A stretch of 52,068 bases of DNA from Acidimicrobiaceae bacterium (lineage in GTDB: Bacteria; Actinomycetota; Acidimicrobiia; Acidimicrobiales; Poriferisodalaceae), in contig JAPOPC010000093.1 of the NCBI GenBank assembly GCA_026713105.1, forward strand, positions 1 through 52,068. Reading direction: 5' to 3'. The position numbers were made by a program, and so were the translations under genes. Each line of letters starts with the position of its first letter. The stretch's first letter is position 1. This document shows, in pieces, positions 17,260-26,003 of this stretch. The notes under the pieces were generated by a model. That model did not search any database. It saw nothing but the letters and a program-made list of their open reading frames with translations, and had not been told where the DNA came from.

Positions 17260-19562
17260 GCGCGCTTGGTGCCAGCCCAGCCCGCAGCGATGCTGACGCA
17301 AAGCTGCGAGGCGAAGCAGTCTTCGGCGCCGACCTCACCCGGCCGGGAATGTTGTGGGCTGCTGTCTCCCGATCACCTGTCGCTGCCGGACAGATCCGTG
17401 CCGTCAACACTCGCCCCGCTCTGGCAATCGACGGTGTTCTGGAGGTGCTGACAGCGGCTGACGTGCCGGATTGGCGCACCGGTGTGATCGTGTCTGACAC
17501 TCCATTCTTGGCCGCCGACTATGTGGCCTATGAGGGAGAGCCGTTGGCAATCGTGGTCGCTGACAGCCGGGTCGCAGCCGAGGCTGGCGCAAGCGCGGTC
17601 GTCGCCGACATCGGGCCGATCGTGCCGATTTCCACGCCGGAGCAGGCCCTCGCACCAGGTGCTCGTTTGGTTCATCCCGAATGGAATCGCTTCGCCGTGG
17701 CCGGCGGTGCCGATATCGGGCGCGACGGCAACGTGGTGGCAGAGGTGGTCCATGACCCCGGCGACCTTGATGCGGCATTCGCTGCTGCAGACCTGGTGGT
17801 AGAGGGCACCTACCGGACGCCTCGGCAGTATCAAGCACATCTGGAGCCCAAGATGGCGCTGGCGGTGTTCGAGTCGGGCCGTTACACCATCGAGGTTTCT
17901 CACCAGTATCCGTTCCGTCTGCGAGACCGGATCGCTCAGATGCTGGCGGTCAAGCCTTCGTCGTTGCGGGTGGTCGGTCACCACATCGGCGGGGGTTTCG
18001 GCGCCAAGCTCGATGTCAGCGTCGAAGCGTTCGCTGCGCTCCTGGCCCAGCGATATCGCCGCCCCGTGCGTATGCAGCACCGTGCGCTCGAAGAACGGCT
18101 CGTGGCGCCATGCCGGGCCAACGCGCTGGTGTCGGTTCGCTCTGCTGTGCGGGGTGACGGCACGATCCTGGCGACCGAGGTCGAGATCGTGTCCGACAGC
18201 GGTGCCTATGCCAACAATGGCCCAGCACTGTCGGCCATACCCATGTTTGTGTTCGGCTCGATCTACCGGGTAGGCACCGCTCGGATACGGACCCGCAACG
18301 TGTACACGAACACGGCGCCTACCGGTGCCTACCGGGGAGTGAACGGACCCTGGCTGGTGTTCGCCAACGAGCGTCACATGGATGCCATCGCGGATGCGCT
18401 TGGCCGCGATCGCCGGGAGTATCGGCTGGCGTCGTTGTCTCAAGATGGCGAGCTGATGCGCAACGGGCAGCCGCTCGAAGAGGTCTCGATCCTGCATGAG
18501 GCCTTTGAACGAGTCGACGAGCTCGCACCCTGGCACGCCATTTCGGAGCGCACAGCAGCATCGAAGAGTTCGGGCGATGGCGTGCTGCGCGGTGTCGGCC
18601 AGGCTGCGTCGGTCTGGCTGACCAACCCGATGCCGGGTCATGCCACGGTGAAGCTGAACGAGGACGGCACCGCGACGGTGATCACCTCGGCGACCGAGAA
18701 CGGTTCCGGCGCTGTCGCGACCGGATTGCGGCAGATCGCAGCTGAAACGCTCGGTCTGTCCGCGGATGACGTGATGGTCACCATGCCCGACACCGATGCC
18801 ACCGGCTACGACGCCGGTTCCCAGGGCAGCCGCACCACGCACGTGGTTGGCCGAGCGATTGCTGACGCCGCTGCGGAGGTGCGGCATCAGGTGATCGACC
18901 ACGCTGCGCGCATGCTCGAAGCTGCACCTGACGACTTGGTGATTGCCGAGGGCACTGTGACGGTTGCGGGCGTGCCCGCTGCCCACCTGACGCTCGGTCA
19001 GGTCGCCCAGGCGGCCACTTGGTCCCAAGGGCCGATCGCCGCCGCAGCGTCGTATGTCACGCCCACTCCGCCGCACGATCCCATGTGCGCGACGGGGATG
19101 CTGATCAAGGGTTGGCCGACGCCCACCTACCACCTGCATCAGGCAGAGGTCAGCGTCGACCCGGTCACGGGCCGAGTCACGGTCGACCGCTATGTCGTTG
19201 CCCAAGAGGTCGGCCGGGCGATTCATCCAGCCGCCCTTGCCGGTCAGATCCAGGGCGGCGTCGCGCAGGGCTTGGGCTTCGCGCTGAGCGAGCGCGTCGA
19301 TATCGACCACGGCCGCTACGTTCAGCGCACCTTCAAGGATCATGGCCTGCCGCTGGCCGCAGACGTGCCGAAGGTGGAGATGATCGTGATGGAACACCCC
19401 GACTCCGCTGGCCCCTACGGTGCAAAGGGCGCCGCCGAGCCACCCGTCGTCCCGGTAGCGGCTGCTGTTGCCAATGCGGTCTCCGACGCCATCGGCGCAC
19501 CGATCGACACGCTGCCGATTACCCTCGAAGACGTGCTCGACGCGCTGGAGCGAGCGCAGTGA
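17256..19562 (+). CDS. Molybdenum hydroxylase large molybdopterin subunit (CoxL/XdhA type)
   Basis: Seen: 768 residues from a GTG at 17256. The aldehyde-oxidase a/b hammerhead domain is followed by the molybdopterin domain with HHIGGGFGAKLD, GAYRGVN and the C-terminal GAKGAAEPPVVP, whose Glu is the expected base near the molybdenum. No AYRCSFR-type loop of true CO dehydrogenase is seen, so it is not CoxL form I. Known: the family hydroxylates aromatic N-heterocycles, purines or aldehydes using water. The HyuA-like ATPase starts on its stop codon, which hints at a hydroxylated ring such as a hydantoin or pyrimidine as the next substrate. Confidence 0.92.
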   Translation: MSALGASPARSDADAKLRGEAVFGADLTRPGMLWAAVSRSPVAAGQIRAVNTRPALAIDGVLEVLTAADVPDWRTGVIVSDTPFLAADYVAYEGEPLAIVVADSRVAAEAGASAVVADIGPIVPISTPEQALAPGARLVHPEWNRFAVAGGADIGRDGNVVAEVVHDPGDLDAAFAAADLVVEGTYRTPRQYQAHLEPKMALAVFESGRYTIEVSHQYPFRLRDRIAQMLAVKPSSLRVVGHHIGGGFGAKLDVSVEAFAALLAQRYRRPVRMQHRALEERLVAPCRANALVSVRSAVRGDGTILATEVEIVSDSGAYANNGPALSAIPMFVFGSIYRVGTARIRTRNVYTNTAPTGAYRGVNGPWLVFANERHMDAIADALGRDRREYRLASLSQDGELMRNGQPLEEVSILHEAFERVDELAPWHAISERTAASKSSGDGVLRGVGQAASVWLTNPMPGHATVKLNEDGTATVITSATENGSGAVATGLRQIAAETLGLSADDVMVTMPDTDATGYDAGSQGSRTTHVVGRAIADAAAEVRHQVIDHAARMLEAAPDDLVIAEGTVTVAGVPAAHLTLGQVAQAATWSQGPIAAAASYVTPTPPHDPMCATGMLIKGWPTPTYHLHQAEVSVDPVTGRVTVDRYVVAQEVGRAIHPAALAGQIQGGVAQGLGFALSERVDIDHGRYVQRTFKDHGLPLAADVPKVEMIVMEHPDSAGPYGAKGAAEPPVVPVAAAVANAVSDAIGAPIDTLPITLEDVLDALERAQ

Positions 19563-21178
19563 GTGGCGCAGAATTTCCGCCGCCTGCGCCCTTGCGAATC
19601 GGCGTGGACGTCGGCGGGACCAACACCGATGCGGTCGCCATGTCCGCCGAAGATGTCGTCGGCTGGGCGAAGGCAACAACGACGCCGGACGTCACCGACG
19701 GGATCGTGACGGCGGTGCAGTCGCTGCTCGGCGAGCACGATCTGTCTCCCGATGCGATCAGCGCCGTCATGATCGGCACGACGCATTTCACCAATGCGCT
19801 GGTGGAGGGACGCCGGCTGGTCCCCACAGCCGTGGTGCGTCTCGGACTTCCGGCCACCAAGGGACTGCCGCCGTTCATCGACTGGCCCGATCGGCTGCGG
19901 GAGGTGCTGGGAGATCACGTCTATCTCTGCCACGGCGGTCACGAATTCGACGGTCGACTCATCAGTCCGATCGATCACGACGAGCTGCGTGCCGCGGCGC
20001 AGGACATCGCGTCGGCGGGCGTGGGTTCGGTGGCGGTGACATCAGTGTTCTCACCGGTTGACGCCAGCTTCGAAGCCGAGGCTCAAGAAGTCCTGACAGA
20101 CGAGGCACCCGAACTCGACATCAGCCTGTCGAGCGAGATCGGACGCCTTGGGCTGCTCGAACGTGAGAATGCGGCGATTGTGAATGCATGCCTGCGTCCG
20201 CTGGCCGAGCGAACCGTTGTGGGGCTCACCAGGGCGTTGGTCGAGCTCGGCCTCGATTGCCCGCTGCATGTCAGCCAGAACGATGGGACGCTGATGAGTG
20301 CCGACTTCGCTCGGCGCTATCCCGTGGCCACCTTTGCCTCCGGTCCGACGAACTCGATGCGCGGCGCTGCCTTTCTAAGCGGCATCCGCGACGGAGTCGT
20401 CGTCGATGTTGGCGGCACAACCTCAGACATCGGCGTGCTGGTGCACGGATTCCCCAGAGAAGCCTCCACGGCAGTCTCGGTGGCAGGAGTGCGCACGAAC
20501 TTCCGGATGCCCGACGTGATGTCACTGGGACTGGGCGGGGGGAGCTTGGTGCGATCACGCAACGGTCCCCGCAGCGAGGTGACAGTGGGCCCCGACAGCG
20601 TCGGCTACGAGCTGACCGAGCGGGCGCTTGTGTTCGGCGGCGACGAGCTGACAGCGACCGATGTGGCCGCGGCTGCGGGCATGGCTGACATCGGCGAAGC
20701 GACCTCAGTCGGCGAGCTCGATCCTGCGCTCGTGAGCGATGCAGTCGAATGCATGCAGGACATGCTCGCCGAGGTCGTCGAGCAGATGAAGACCTCTGCG
20801 GACCCGGTACCGGTCGTGATCGTCGGCGGCGGGGGAGTGCTGGTGCGTGATGGTCTCGCAGGTGCATCGGAGACAATCCGCCCGAACCATTTCTCGGTCG
20901 CCAGCGCGATCGGTGCCGCGATCGCCCAAGTCGGCGCCGAGACCGACCGGGTGTACTCGATGGCGGAGATGACCCGCGACGAGGCGATGGCCGAGGCCCG
21001 CTCGGCCACCGCCCAGCGTGCCGTCGACGCTGGGGCCGACCCAGACACGGTCGAGATCACCGACATCGACGAGATCCCGCTGACATACCTGCCGTCGAAC
21101 GCCATCCGTATCAGGGTGAAGGCAGTGGGAGACTTGGCGTCGGTCAACGGTCCTTCGCATGGGGGAGCGGGCACATGA
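19559..21178 (+). CDS. Hydantoinase/oxoprolinase HyuA-like ATPase
   Basis: Seen: 539 residues. RIGVDVGGTNTDAVAM (about 13-28) is the ASKHA-type ATP site of hydantoinase/oxoprolinase A. GTTHFTNALVEGRR follows near 75, and a second nucleotide loop, VVVDVGGTTSDIGVL, near 281. Known: HyuA proteins are normally about 690 residues and pair with HyuB to open hydantoins or 5-oxoproline with ATP. This is the shorter kind, and no hyuB is present. From recall, the short kind is often found with DUF917, which is the next minus-strand gene. The start is GTG 19559, overlapping the molybdenum subunit stop as GTGA. Confidence 0.85.
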   Translation: MSGAEFPPPAPLRIGVDVGGTNTDAVAMSAEDVVGWAKATTTPDVTDGIVTAVQSLLGEHDLSPDAISAVMIGTTHFTNALVEGRRLVPTAVVRLGLPATKGLPPFIDWPDRLREVLGDHVYLCHGGHEFDGRLISPIDHDELRAAAQDIASAGVGSVAVTSVFSPVDASFEAEAQEVLTDEAPELDISLSSEIGRLGLLERENAAIVNACLRPLAERTVVGLTRALVELGLDCPLHVSQNDGTLMSADFARRYPVATFASGPTNSMRGAAFLSGIRDGVVVDVGGTTSDIGVLVHGFPREASTAVSVAGVRTNFRMPDVMSLGLGGGSLVRSRNGPRSEVTVGPDSVGYELTERALVFGGDELTATDVAAAAGMADIGEATSVGELDPALVSDAVECMQDMLAEVVEQMKTSADPVPVVIVGGGGVLVRDGLAGASETIRPNHFSVASAIGAAIAQVGAETDRVYSMAEMTRDEAMAEARSATAQRAVDAGADPDTVEITDIDEIPLTYLPSNAIRIRVKAVGDLASVNGPSHGGAGT

Positions 21179-22197
21179 GCAGCGAGGGATCGATCGGGAT
21201 CATCTTGGGCAGCGCGATAGCTCCCGAGGCCATCGCGGATGCCGCGGCGCAGGCGGAATCGAGCGGCTTCGACGAGATCTGGCTCGCTGAGGACTACTTC
21301 TTCACCGGCGGCATCTCGGGCGCATCGGTGGTGCTCGGCGCCACCGAAGAGATCACGGTGGGCCTCGGCGTCGTGTCGGCAGTGGCACGCCACCCCTCGG
21401 TGCTGGCGATGGAGCTGGCGACGCTGAGCCGATCGTCGCCGGAGCGGCTGGTGGCCGGGGTAGGACTGGGTGTGCCGGTGTGGGTCCGCCAGATGGGCCT
21501 GCATCCACGGTCGCCGATGACGGCGGTGCGTGAATGCGTGACCGCTGTCAAGACGCTGCTCGCTGGAGACGTGCTCGATCGCCGCGGTGAGGTGTTCGAA
21601 TTCAACAACGTCAAGCTCACGTATCCCGAGACGGGCCCGCCGATGCCGGTGCGGCTGGGCGTCTCAGGTCCCAACATGCTTCGCCTCGGCGGCGAGATCG
21701 CGGATGGCACCGTGCTGTCGGTGTGCTCCAGTCTTCGGTATGTGGAGTGGGCGAAAGAACGCATCGACGAAGGCCGCCAGATCGCGGGCCGCACTGATCC
21801 TCATCCCATCACGGTCTTCGCGTTGTATGCAGTGGACGAGGACGGTCAGGCGGCGCGAGATTCCGCTCGGGCGTCGCTGGCCTTCTACCGCCAGCACGGG
21901 CCGAATGCGCTCACCGACGTGTACGGGATCTCCGAGGAACTGCAGGTGTTGATCGACCGGGGCGGCTACGAGGCAGTGCGCGACGGCATGCCCGACCAGT
22001 GGGTCGCCGACCTGACGGTGGCGGGGACACCGGCCGAGTGTGCCGCCAAGATCCGCGCCCTGTGGGCCGGCGGCGCCGACTCCGTGGCGTTGTTCCCGCT
22101 AGCCACCGACCGCTTGGCAGAGATCATCGACCTCACCGCGAGCGAGGTCCTTCCGATTCTTGCGAGCGCCAAGGCTCCGCCGGCGCTCACCCGATAA
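21175..22197 (+). CDS. F420/flavin-dependent LLM-class oxidoreductase
   Basis: Seen: 340 residues with a luciferase-like TIM barrel resembling methylene-H4MPT reductase and F420-dependent oxidoreductases. SIGIILGSAIAPE begins the barrel, FDEIWLAEDYF the second strand, and LVAGVGLGVPVWV the phosphate-binding turn; there is a full helical C-terminus. ATG 21175 overlaps the HyuA-like stop as ATGA, so it is the last cistron of the molybdenum hydroxylase operon. Its last ten codons and stop lie inside the first copy of a 34-bp repeat, so part of the C-terminus (SAKAPPALTR) is repeat-derived. Inferred: it reduces or oxidises an intermediate of the operon's heterocycle pathway. Confidence 0.88.
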   Translation: MSSEGSIGIILGSAIAPEAIADAAAQAESSGFDEIWLAEDYFFTGGISGASVVLGATEEITVGLGVVSAVARHPSVLAMELATLSRSSPERLVAGVGLGVPVWVRQMGLHPRSPMTAVRECVTAVKTLLAGDVLDRRGEVFEFNNVKLTYPETGPPMPVRLGVSGPNMLRLGGEIADGTVLSVCSSLRYVEWAKERIDEGRQIAGRTDPHPITVFALYAVDEDGQAARDSARASLAFYRQHGPNALTDVYGISEELQVLIDRGGYEAVRDGMPDQWVADLTVAGTPAECAAKIRALWAGGADSVALFPLATDRLAEIIDLTASEVLPILASAKAPPALTR

Positions 22198-22335
22198 GGG
22201 CGCCAAGACTCCGTCGGCGCTCACCCGATAAGGGCGCCAAGACTTCGTCGGCGCTCACCCGATAAGGGCGCCAAGACTTCGTCGGCGCTCGCCCGATAAG
22301 GGCGCCAAGACTTCGTTGGCGCTCGCCCGATAGGG
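22166..22335. repeat. Five tandem 34-bp hairpin repeats between convergent genes
   Basis: Seen: exact 34-bp periods at 22166, 22200, 22234, 22268 and 22302. Each contains GCGCC, then AA, GAC (or GGC), a 3-nt loop (TTC or TCC), GTC (or GCC, GTT), and GGCGC. This folds into a 5-bp plus 3-bp hairpin with an AA bulge. Copy 1 has GGC/GCC where copies 2-4 have GAC/GTC, so the pairing is kept; copy 5 keeps it with a G-T wobble. Copy 1 contains the end of the LLM gene. The array ends 37 nt before the converging DUF917 stop. Possible roles are a two-way transcription barrier, mRNA 3' stabiliser or protein-binding array. No spacers are present, so it is not CRISPR. Confidence 0.95.
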
Positions 22336-22372
22336 GTGCTGAGGCTCAGCCGAGGCTCGTTGCCGACTGCGT

Positions 22373-23443
22373 TCAAACAGCGGGGATGTAGTCGGCGTCG
22401 ATGCCGAAGGCGTGCGGTCCGACGACGGCCAGGGCTTCGGGAGTACGCAGCAGATCAGGAGCCGGCAGCACGAGCACGTCTGCGCGGACGCCGAAACGCA
22501 GGAGTTCGGTCGTGATCGGTTCGCCGGTGTCGGAGGTGACGAGCGTGATGAGATCGGGCACCATCACCTGGGGTTCGTCGTCCTCGTAGATGGCGAGGTT
22601 CTCATTCTGGAAGTCGATGCGGATGGTGCGCCCGGCGTCGTCGCCGATGCCCGCCACGGTCATCTGGCCGCGTGCAAACCCCGCCGCGTTGCGCCGGTGC
22701 ACATCGGTCACCTTGCCGCGGAGGTATCGCATGCCCCCAGCGACGCCCAGGATCGCCTCGCTGGGGTCGTCCTTGACCTCACGGGCGTGATGCACCGCAT
22801 GGCCTATGTCGCTGGCCAGCCGCAACGTGTTCGGGATGATCGAGCGGCGGCAGTATGCGCCGTCCATCACGGCCGACGCCAGCCCGGTGTGAGCTCCCAT
22901 CTCGACGGTCGCTGCGCGGGCTATGCGCTCGAGCCACTTGGCGTCGGGCACCTCGGCGATGACCACCTGGCTGCCTCGCTCGTCGGCAATGGCGGCGGGG
23001 TAGGGGCTGCCGCCGTAGATGAGGTAGGTGATCATCTGCAGCTCCGGGAAGGCCCGGCCCATGCCGTCGCCGTTCACGATGGGGATGTCCATTGCCGCGG
23101 CCACCACCATCGGCACCATCGAGTTGCTGCCGCCCATCTCGAATGGCGCGATGGCATCGAACTTGCGGCCCAGGTGGCTCTCCAGCGCCCGGGCGGCCAC
23201 GGTTTCCTCGTCTCCGCCGGCCAGTTTTTCGTGACTCACCATCGGTGAGCCCATGCCGCCGACCGCCACGAGCAGATCGTCATCGGCAATCTCGTCGGGC
23301 TCGATAACCCGTACCTGGCCACCGGTACGCATCACCTGCAGCACCCGTAGTCGACCGAGGTAGGGGTTCCCGCCGCCGCCGGTGCCCAGCACCGCCGCTC
23401 CGAGTGCAATCGGTGCGAGATCAGGCTCGGTGATCTCCCACAC
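22373..23443 (-). CDS. DUF917 (S-methyl-thiohydantoin desulfurase-type) protein
   Basis: Seen: 356 residues. The N-terminus LAPIALGAAVLGTGGGGNPYLG is the hallmark of DUF917, followed by ELQMITYLIYGGSPYPAA and FEMGGSNSMVP, and a C-terminal beta-rich half (about 240-356). The start is GTG at 23443 with GGAGGGATGCC just upstream. Known: from recall the family was renamed S-Me-THD after a thiohydantoin-desulfurising member, and it is often encoded beside HyuA-like proteins. Here the HyuA-like gene is on the opposite strand, converging. DUF917 is 82 nt downstream of the aldehyde dehydrogenase and may be the last gene of that operon. Substrate unknown. Confidence 0.88.
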   Translation of the reverse strand: MWEITEPDLAPIALGAAVLGTGGGGNPYLGRLRVLQVMRTGGQVRVIEPDEIADDDLLVAVGGMGSPMVSHEKLAGGDEETVAARALESHLGRKFDAIAPFEMGGSNSMVPMVVAAAMDIPIVNGDGMGRAFPELQMITYLIYGGSPYPAAIADERGSQVVIAEVPDAKWLERIARAATVEMGAHTGLASAVMDGAYCRRSIIPNTLRLASDIGHAVHHAREVKDDPSEAILGVAGGMRYLRGKVTDVHRRNAAGFARGQMTVAGIGDDAGRTIRIDFQNENLAIYEDDEPQVMVPDLITLVTSDTGEPITTELLRFGVRADVLVLPAPDLLRTPEALAVVGPHAFGIDADYIPAV

Positions 23444-23525
23444 GGCATCCCTCCTGCAATCCGCGACGCAGCGACAGCCGACGCTACCCCGCTCCGGTAA
23501 ATCGGTTGTTGGGCTGCCCGGACGC

Positions 23526-24965
23526 TCAGGCCCGCTCGCCGGTGTCGATGATGGCGGTGCGCAGGTCGGTCATGTCGAGGATCGTGTACTTCCCGCCGAT
23601 GCGGCCCCAGCCGGTGCCCGTGCGAGAGGCGCCGCCGAAGGGCGGGTGCTGCTCCCAGAATGCAGTGCCCTCGTTGACCAGCACGGTGCCGCTGCGCAGC
23701 TCGTCGATCGCTCGGTAGGCGCGGGCCAGCGATGAGGTAAAGACCGAGGCCTGCAAGCCGAGATCGGAAGCGTTTGCGAGCGCGAACGCCTCATCATCGG
23801 TGTCGAAGCTGGTGATCGGTATGACGGGTCCGAACGTCTCGTCCAGGAAGACGTCCATGACGGGCGTCACGTTGTCGATGACGGTGAGCTCGTAGTACAA
23901 GTCGGTGGGTTGATCGGCTCTTCGCTCGCCGCCGCAGAGCACTCGGCCGCCGAGCGCCTGGGCGTCGGCGACGTGGGCATCCATGCGGGCGGCCACCGTC
24001 TCGTTGTTGAGCGGTCCCATCAGCGTGGCGTCGTCCAGCGGATCACCCAAGGCCACTCGTTCGGTCCGGTCGACCACCCGATCGACCATTTCGTCGTGGA
24101 CTGAGCGGTGCACCAGCAGGCGCTCGGTCGCGACGCAGCACTGTCCCGACACGAAGTGAGCGCCGAAGACGGCTGCATCCGCGGCTGCGGGAAGGTCGGC
24201 GTCGTCGAAGACGATCTGCGGGCCGTTGCCCGACGCCTCGATGATCGTGCGTTTCATGCCTGCGGCGGCAACGATGGCTTCCGCGGTCGTCTGCGAGCCG
24301 ACGAAGCCGACGCCGTGCACGCCTGGGTGCGAGACGAGCGCCTGGCCGATGTCGCCTCGGCCCATCACCACCGATACCGACCCGGGCGGGAAACCTGCCT
24401 CGGCGACTGCGTCTGCTAGCGCAAGTGCCGAGAGCGGTGCGTTCTCCGACGGCTTGATCACTGCTGGATTGCCTGCAGCCAATGCCGCTGCCAGCAGTTC
24501 CGCCGGAATGTTCATCGGGAAGTTCCACGGCGTGATCAGCGCATAGACACCGTTCGGCTTGCGATGGGTGAACACTCGCTTGTGGGGATCCACGCTGGGC
24601 AGCACATGAGTTTCGAGCCGCTTGATCTCCTCAGCAGCCAGCCGGAAGATCTCCGCCGATTCGGCCAGCTCGTCGGCAGCCTCCGCGGCGAGCGGCTTGC
24701 CGCTCTCACGGGCGAGCTGCTCGGCGTGTTCGCCCGCTGATGCATCGATGCGGCCGGCTGCGGAGTGCAGCAGCTCGGCTCGCTCGAAAAAGGTCAGGCG
24801 CTCAAGTTCGCCAGCAGCTTCATTGGCGCCGGCGACGGCGTCATCGATGTCGCCAAGCGACGCGACATCAACTCGCTCAAGCACATCGCCGGTTGCTGGC
24901 TCGCGGACCGTGAGCGTTTCGATGCTGCGACCCAAGCGTCGCTCGCCATCGATGAGCTGATGCAT
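23526..24965 (-). CDS. NAD(P)-dependent aldehyde dehydrogenase
   Basis: Seen: 479 residues with complete ALDH motifs: ITPWNFP (Asn148), Lys171 (VIKPSEN), Glu243 (IIEASGNGP, in place of ELGG) and catalytic Cys277 in GQCCVATER. Known: it oxidises an aldehyde to the acid through a thiohemiacetal. Context: it is the fourth gene of a tight minus-strand operon, 9 nt after the kinase stop. Inferred: it oxidises the semialdehyde released by the upstream phospholyase. EASGNGP is a departure from the usual ELGGKSP, so it belongs to a less common subgroup whose substrate I cannot name. Confidence 0.92.
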   Translation of the reverse strand: MHQLIDGERRLGRSIETLTVREPATGDVLERVDVASLGDIDDAVAGANEAAGELERLTFFERAELLHSAAGRIDASAGEHAEQLARESGKPLAAEAADELAESAEIFRLAAEEIKRLETHVLPSVDPHKRVFTHRKPNGVYALITPWNFPMNIPAELLAAALAAGNPAVIKPSENAPLSALALADAVAEAGFPPGSVSVVMGRGDIGQALVSHPGVHGVGFVGSQTTAEAIVAAAGMKRTIIEASGNGPQIVFDDADLPAAADAAVFGAHFVSGQCCVATERLLVHRSVHDEMVDRVVDRTERVALGDPLDDATLMGPLNNETVAARMDAHVADAQALGGRVLCGGERRADQPTDLYYELTVIDNVTPVMDVFLDETFGPVIPITSFDTDDEAFALANASDLGLQASVFTSSLARAYRAIDELRSGTVLVNEGTAFWEQHPPFGGASRTGTGWGRIGGKYTILDMTDLRTAIIDTGERA

Positions 24966-24974
24966 CTGCGAACC

Positions 24975-26003
24975 CTAGATCGGGGTCGGCGAGCTCTTCA
25001 GCAGGCGCTCGCACCCGGAAACGACCCCCTTGCGGAACATCTCGAGTTGACCGTCGGGCCACGGAACCTCGGGCCGAGCGGCCCGCCAGCCGAGAATCGC
25101 CATGCCGCGGATGAGCTCGAACATCGGCACCAGCGCCAAGTCGTCATCACTGATCGGGCGAACTGCTCGATAGCTGTGCAGGAATGCCTGCCGCGCAGCG
25201 CGGAAGTCCGCGGTGTCCCGGGAATGGAACATCGCCACAGCGATGTCGTACTGGTGCCACCCGAAACCGGCGTCGTCAAAGTCGATCACGCTCAGTTGCC
25301 CGTCGCAGGTGAGCAGGTTTGCCAGATGCAGATCGGCATGAATCATGCTGAAGGTGCGGCGCGGCTCGCCATAGCGGCGAAGCCGTTCCCGGCAGTGATC
25401 GCGGGCCGTGATGAGCAGCTCCCGCTCGCGCCCATCGAGCACCGGGTTCTCCCAGAACGGACCCCAGAAGGGAGCATCGCCGAGCAATCCGTCCAAGTCC
25501 AGGCGATGGCGCCGGAACGATGACGGCGGCGTCCAGCCGGCCGCCTGGTTGTGCATCGCCGCCATCAGGCCGCCGAGCTGGCTGAACGGCGCGGCGATCT
25601 CGGGCGGTCCAGTTGCGTCGGTGTTGCGGTCGTGAGCGGTGAGCAGCTCGCCGACAATCTCTCCTGGCGCCCAGACGTTGAGCCCAGCCTGCCGCGTCTC
25701 GTTCCCGGCAACGCCCACGGGCACGAAGTAGCGACCGTCGGGTGCGTCAACAGGCGTCGGCACCGAGATGCCGCTGCTGCGAAGTGCCTCCAGCCACACG
25801 CGTTCGGAGTTGAGCTCGTCGAGAGAGTGGTAGCCGGGCCGGTGCAGTCGCAGCACGTAGGCCTTTCCGGAGCGATCGTCGTCGGCCCGATATGTGACGT
25901 TCTCGCTGATGCCGACCAGTTGCAGGCGCGCAGTCTCGATGCCGAATGCGCGCAGTGCCTCTCGGGCGGCTGGTTCGTAACGGGTAGCAAACCCGTCAGC
26001 CAT
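24975..26003 (-). CDS. APH-fold small-molecule kinase (hydroxylysine kinase-like)
   Basis: Seen: 342 residues with an aminoglycoside-phosphotransferase fold. There is a nucleotide lobe with AYVLRLHRPGY (catalytic Lys or Arg region near 48-57), the catalytic loop IHADLHLANLL (His222, Asp224, Asn229) and IDFDDAGFG (Asp241) for magnesium. All key residues are intact. Known: members phosphorylate hydroxyls of choline, hydroxylysine, homoserine or sugars. The ATG at 26003 overlaps the upstream aminotransferase-fold gene by 8 nt. That partner looks like an AGXT2L phospholyase, so a hydroxylysine-kinase (AGPHD1)-like role on a hydroxylated amino compound is the best inference. Antibiotic resistance is unlikely. 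Confidence 0.85.
   Translation of the reverse strand: MADGFATRYEPAAREALRAFGIETARLQLVGISENVTYRADDDRSGKAYVLRLHRPGYHSLDELNSERVWLEALRSSGISVPTPVDAPDGRYFVPVGVAGNETRQAGLNVWAPGEIVGELLTAHDRNTDATGPPEIAAPFSQLGGLMAAMHNQAAGWTPPSSFRRHRLDLDGLLGDAPFWGPFWENPVLDGRERELLITARDHCRERLRRYGEPRRTFSMIHADLHLANLLTCDGQLSVIDFDDAGFGWHQYDIAVAMFHSRDTADFRAARQAFLHSYRAVRPISDDDLALVPMFELIRGMAILGWRAARPEVPWPDGQLEMFRKGVVSGCERLLKSSPTPI

Noticed and set aside
15902..19562. Aerobic carbon monoxide dehydrogenase (CoxMSL)
   Set aside because: The large subunit lacks the AYRCSFR-type active-site loop (it has GAYRGVN), and the neighbours are hydantoinase-like rather than cox accessory genes.
17373..19679. 768-codon minus-strand open frame
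   Set aside because: It is the antisense frame of the molybdenum hydroxylase large subunit, which has clear motifs. High GC keeps this frame open by chance.
22166..22335. CRISPR array
   Set aside because: The 34-bp units abut directly with no spacers, and no cas gene is near.
24975..26003. Aminoglycoside resistance kinase
   Set aside because: The APH fold is shared with metabolic kinases; tight coupling to an AGXT2L-like enzyme and ALDH points to catabolism.
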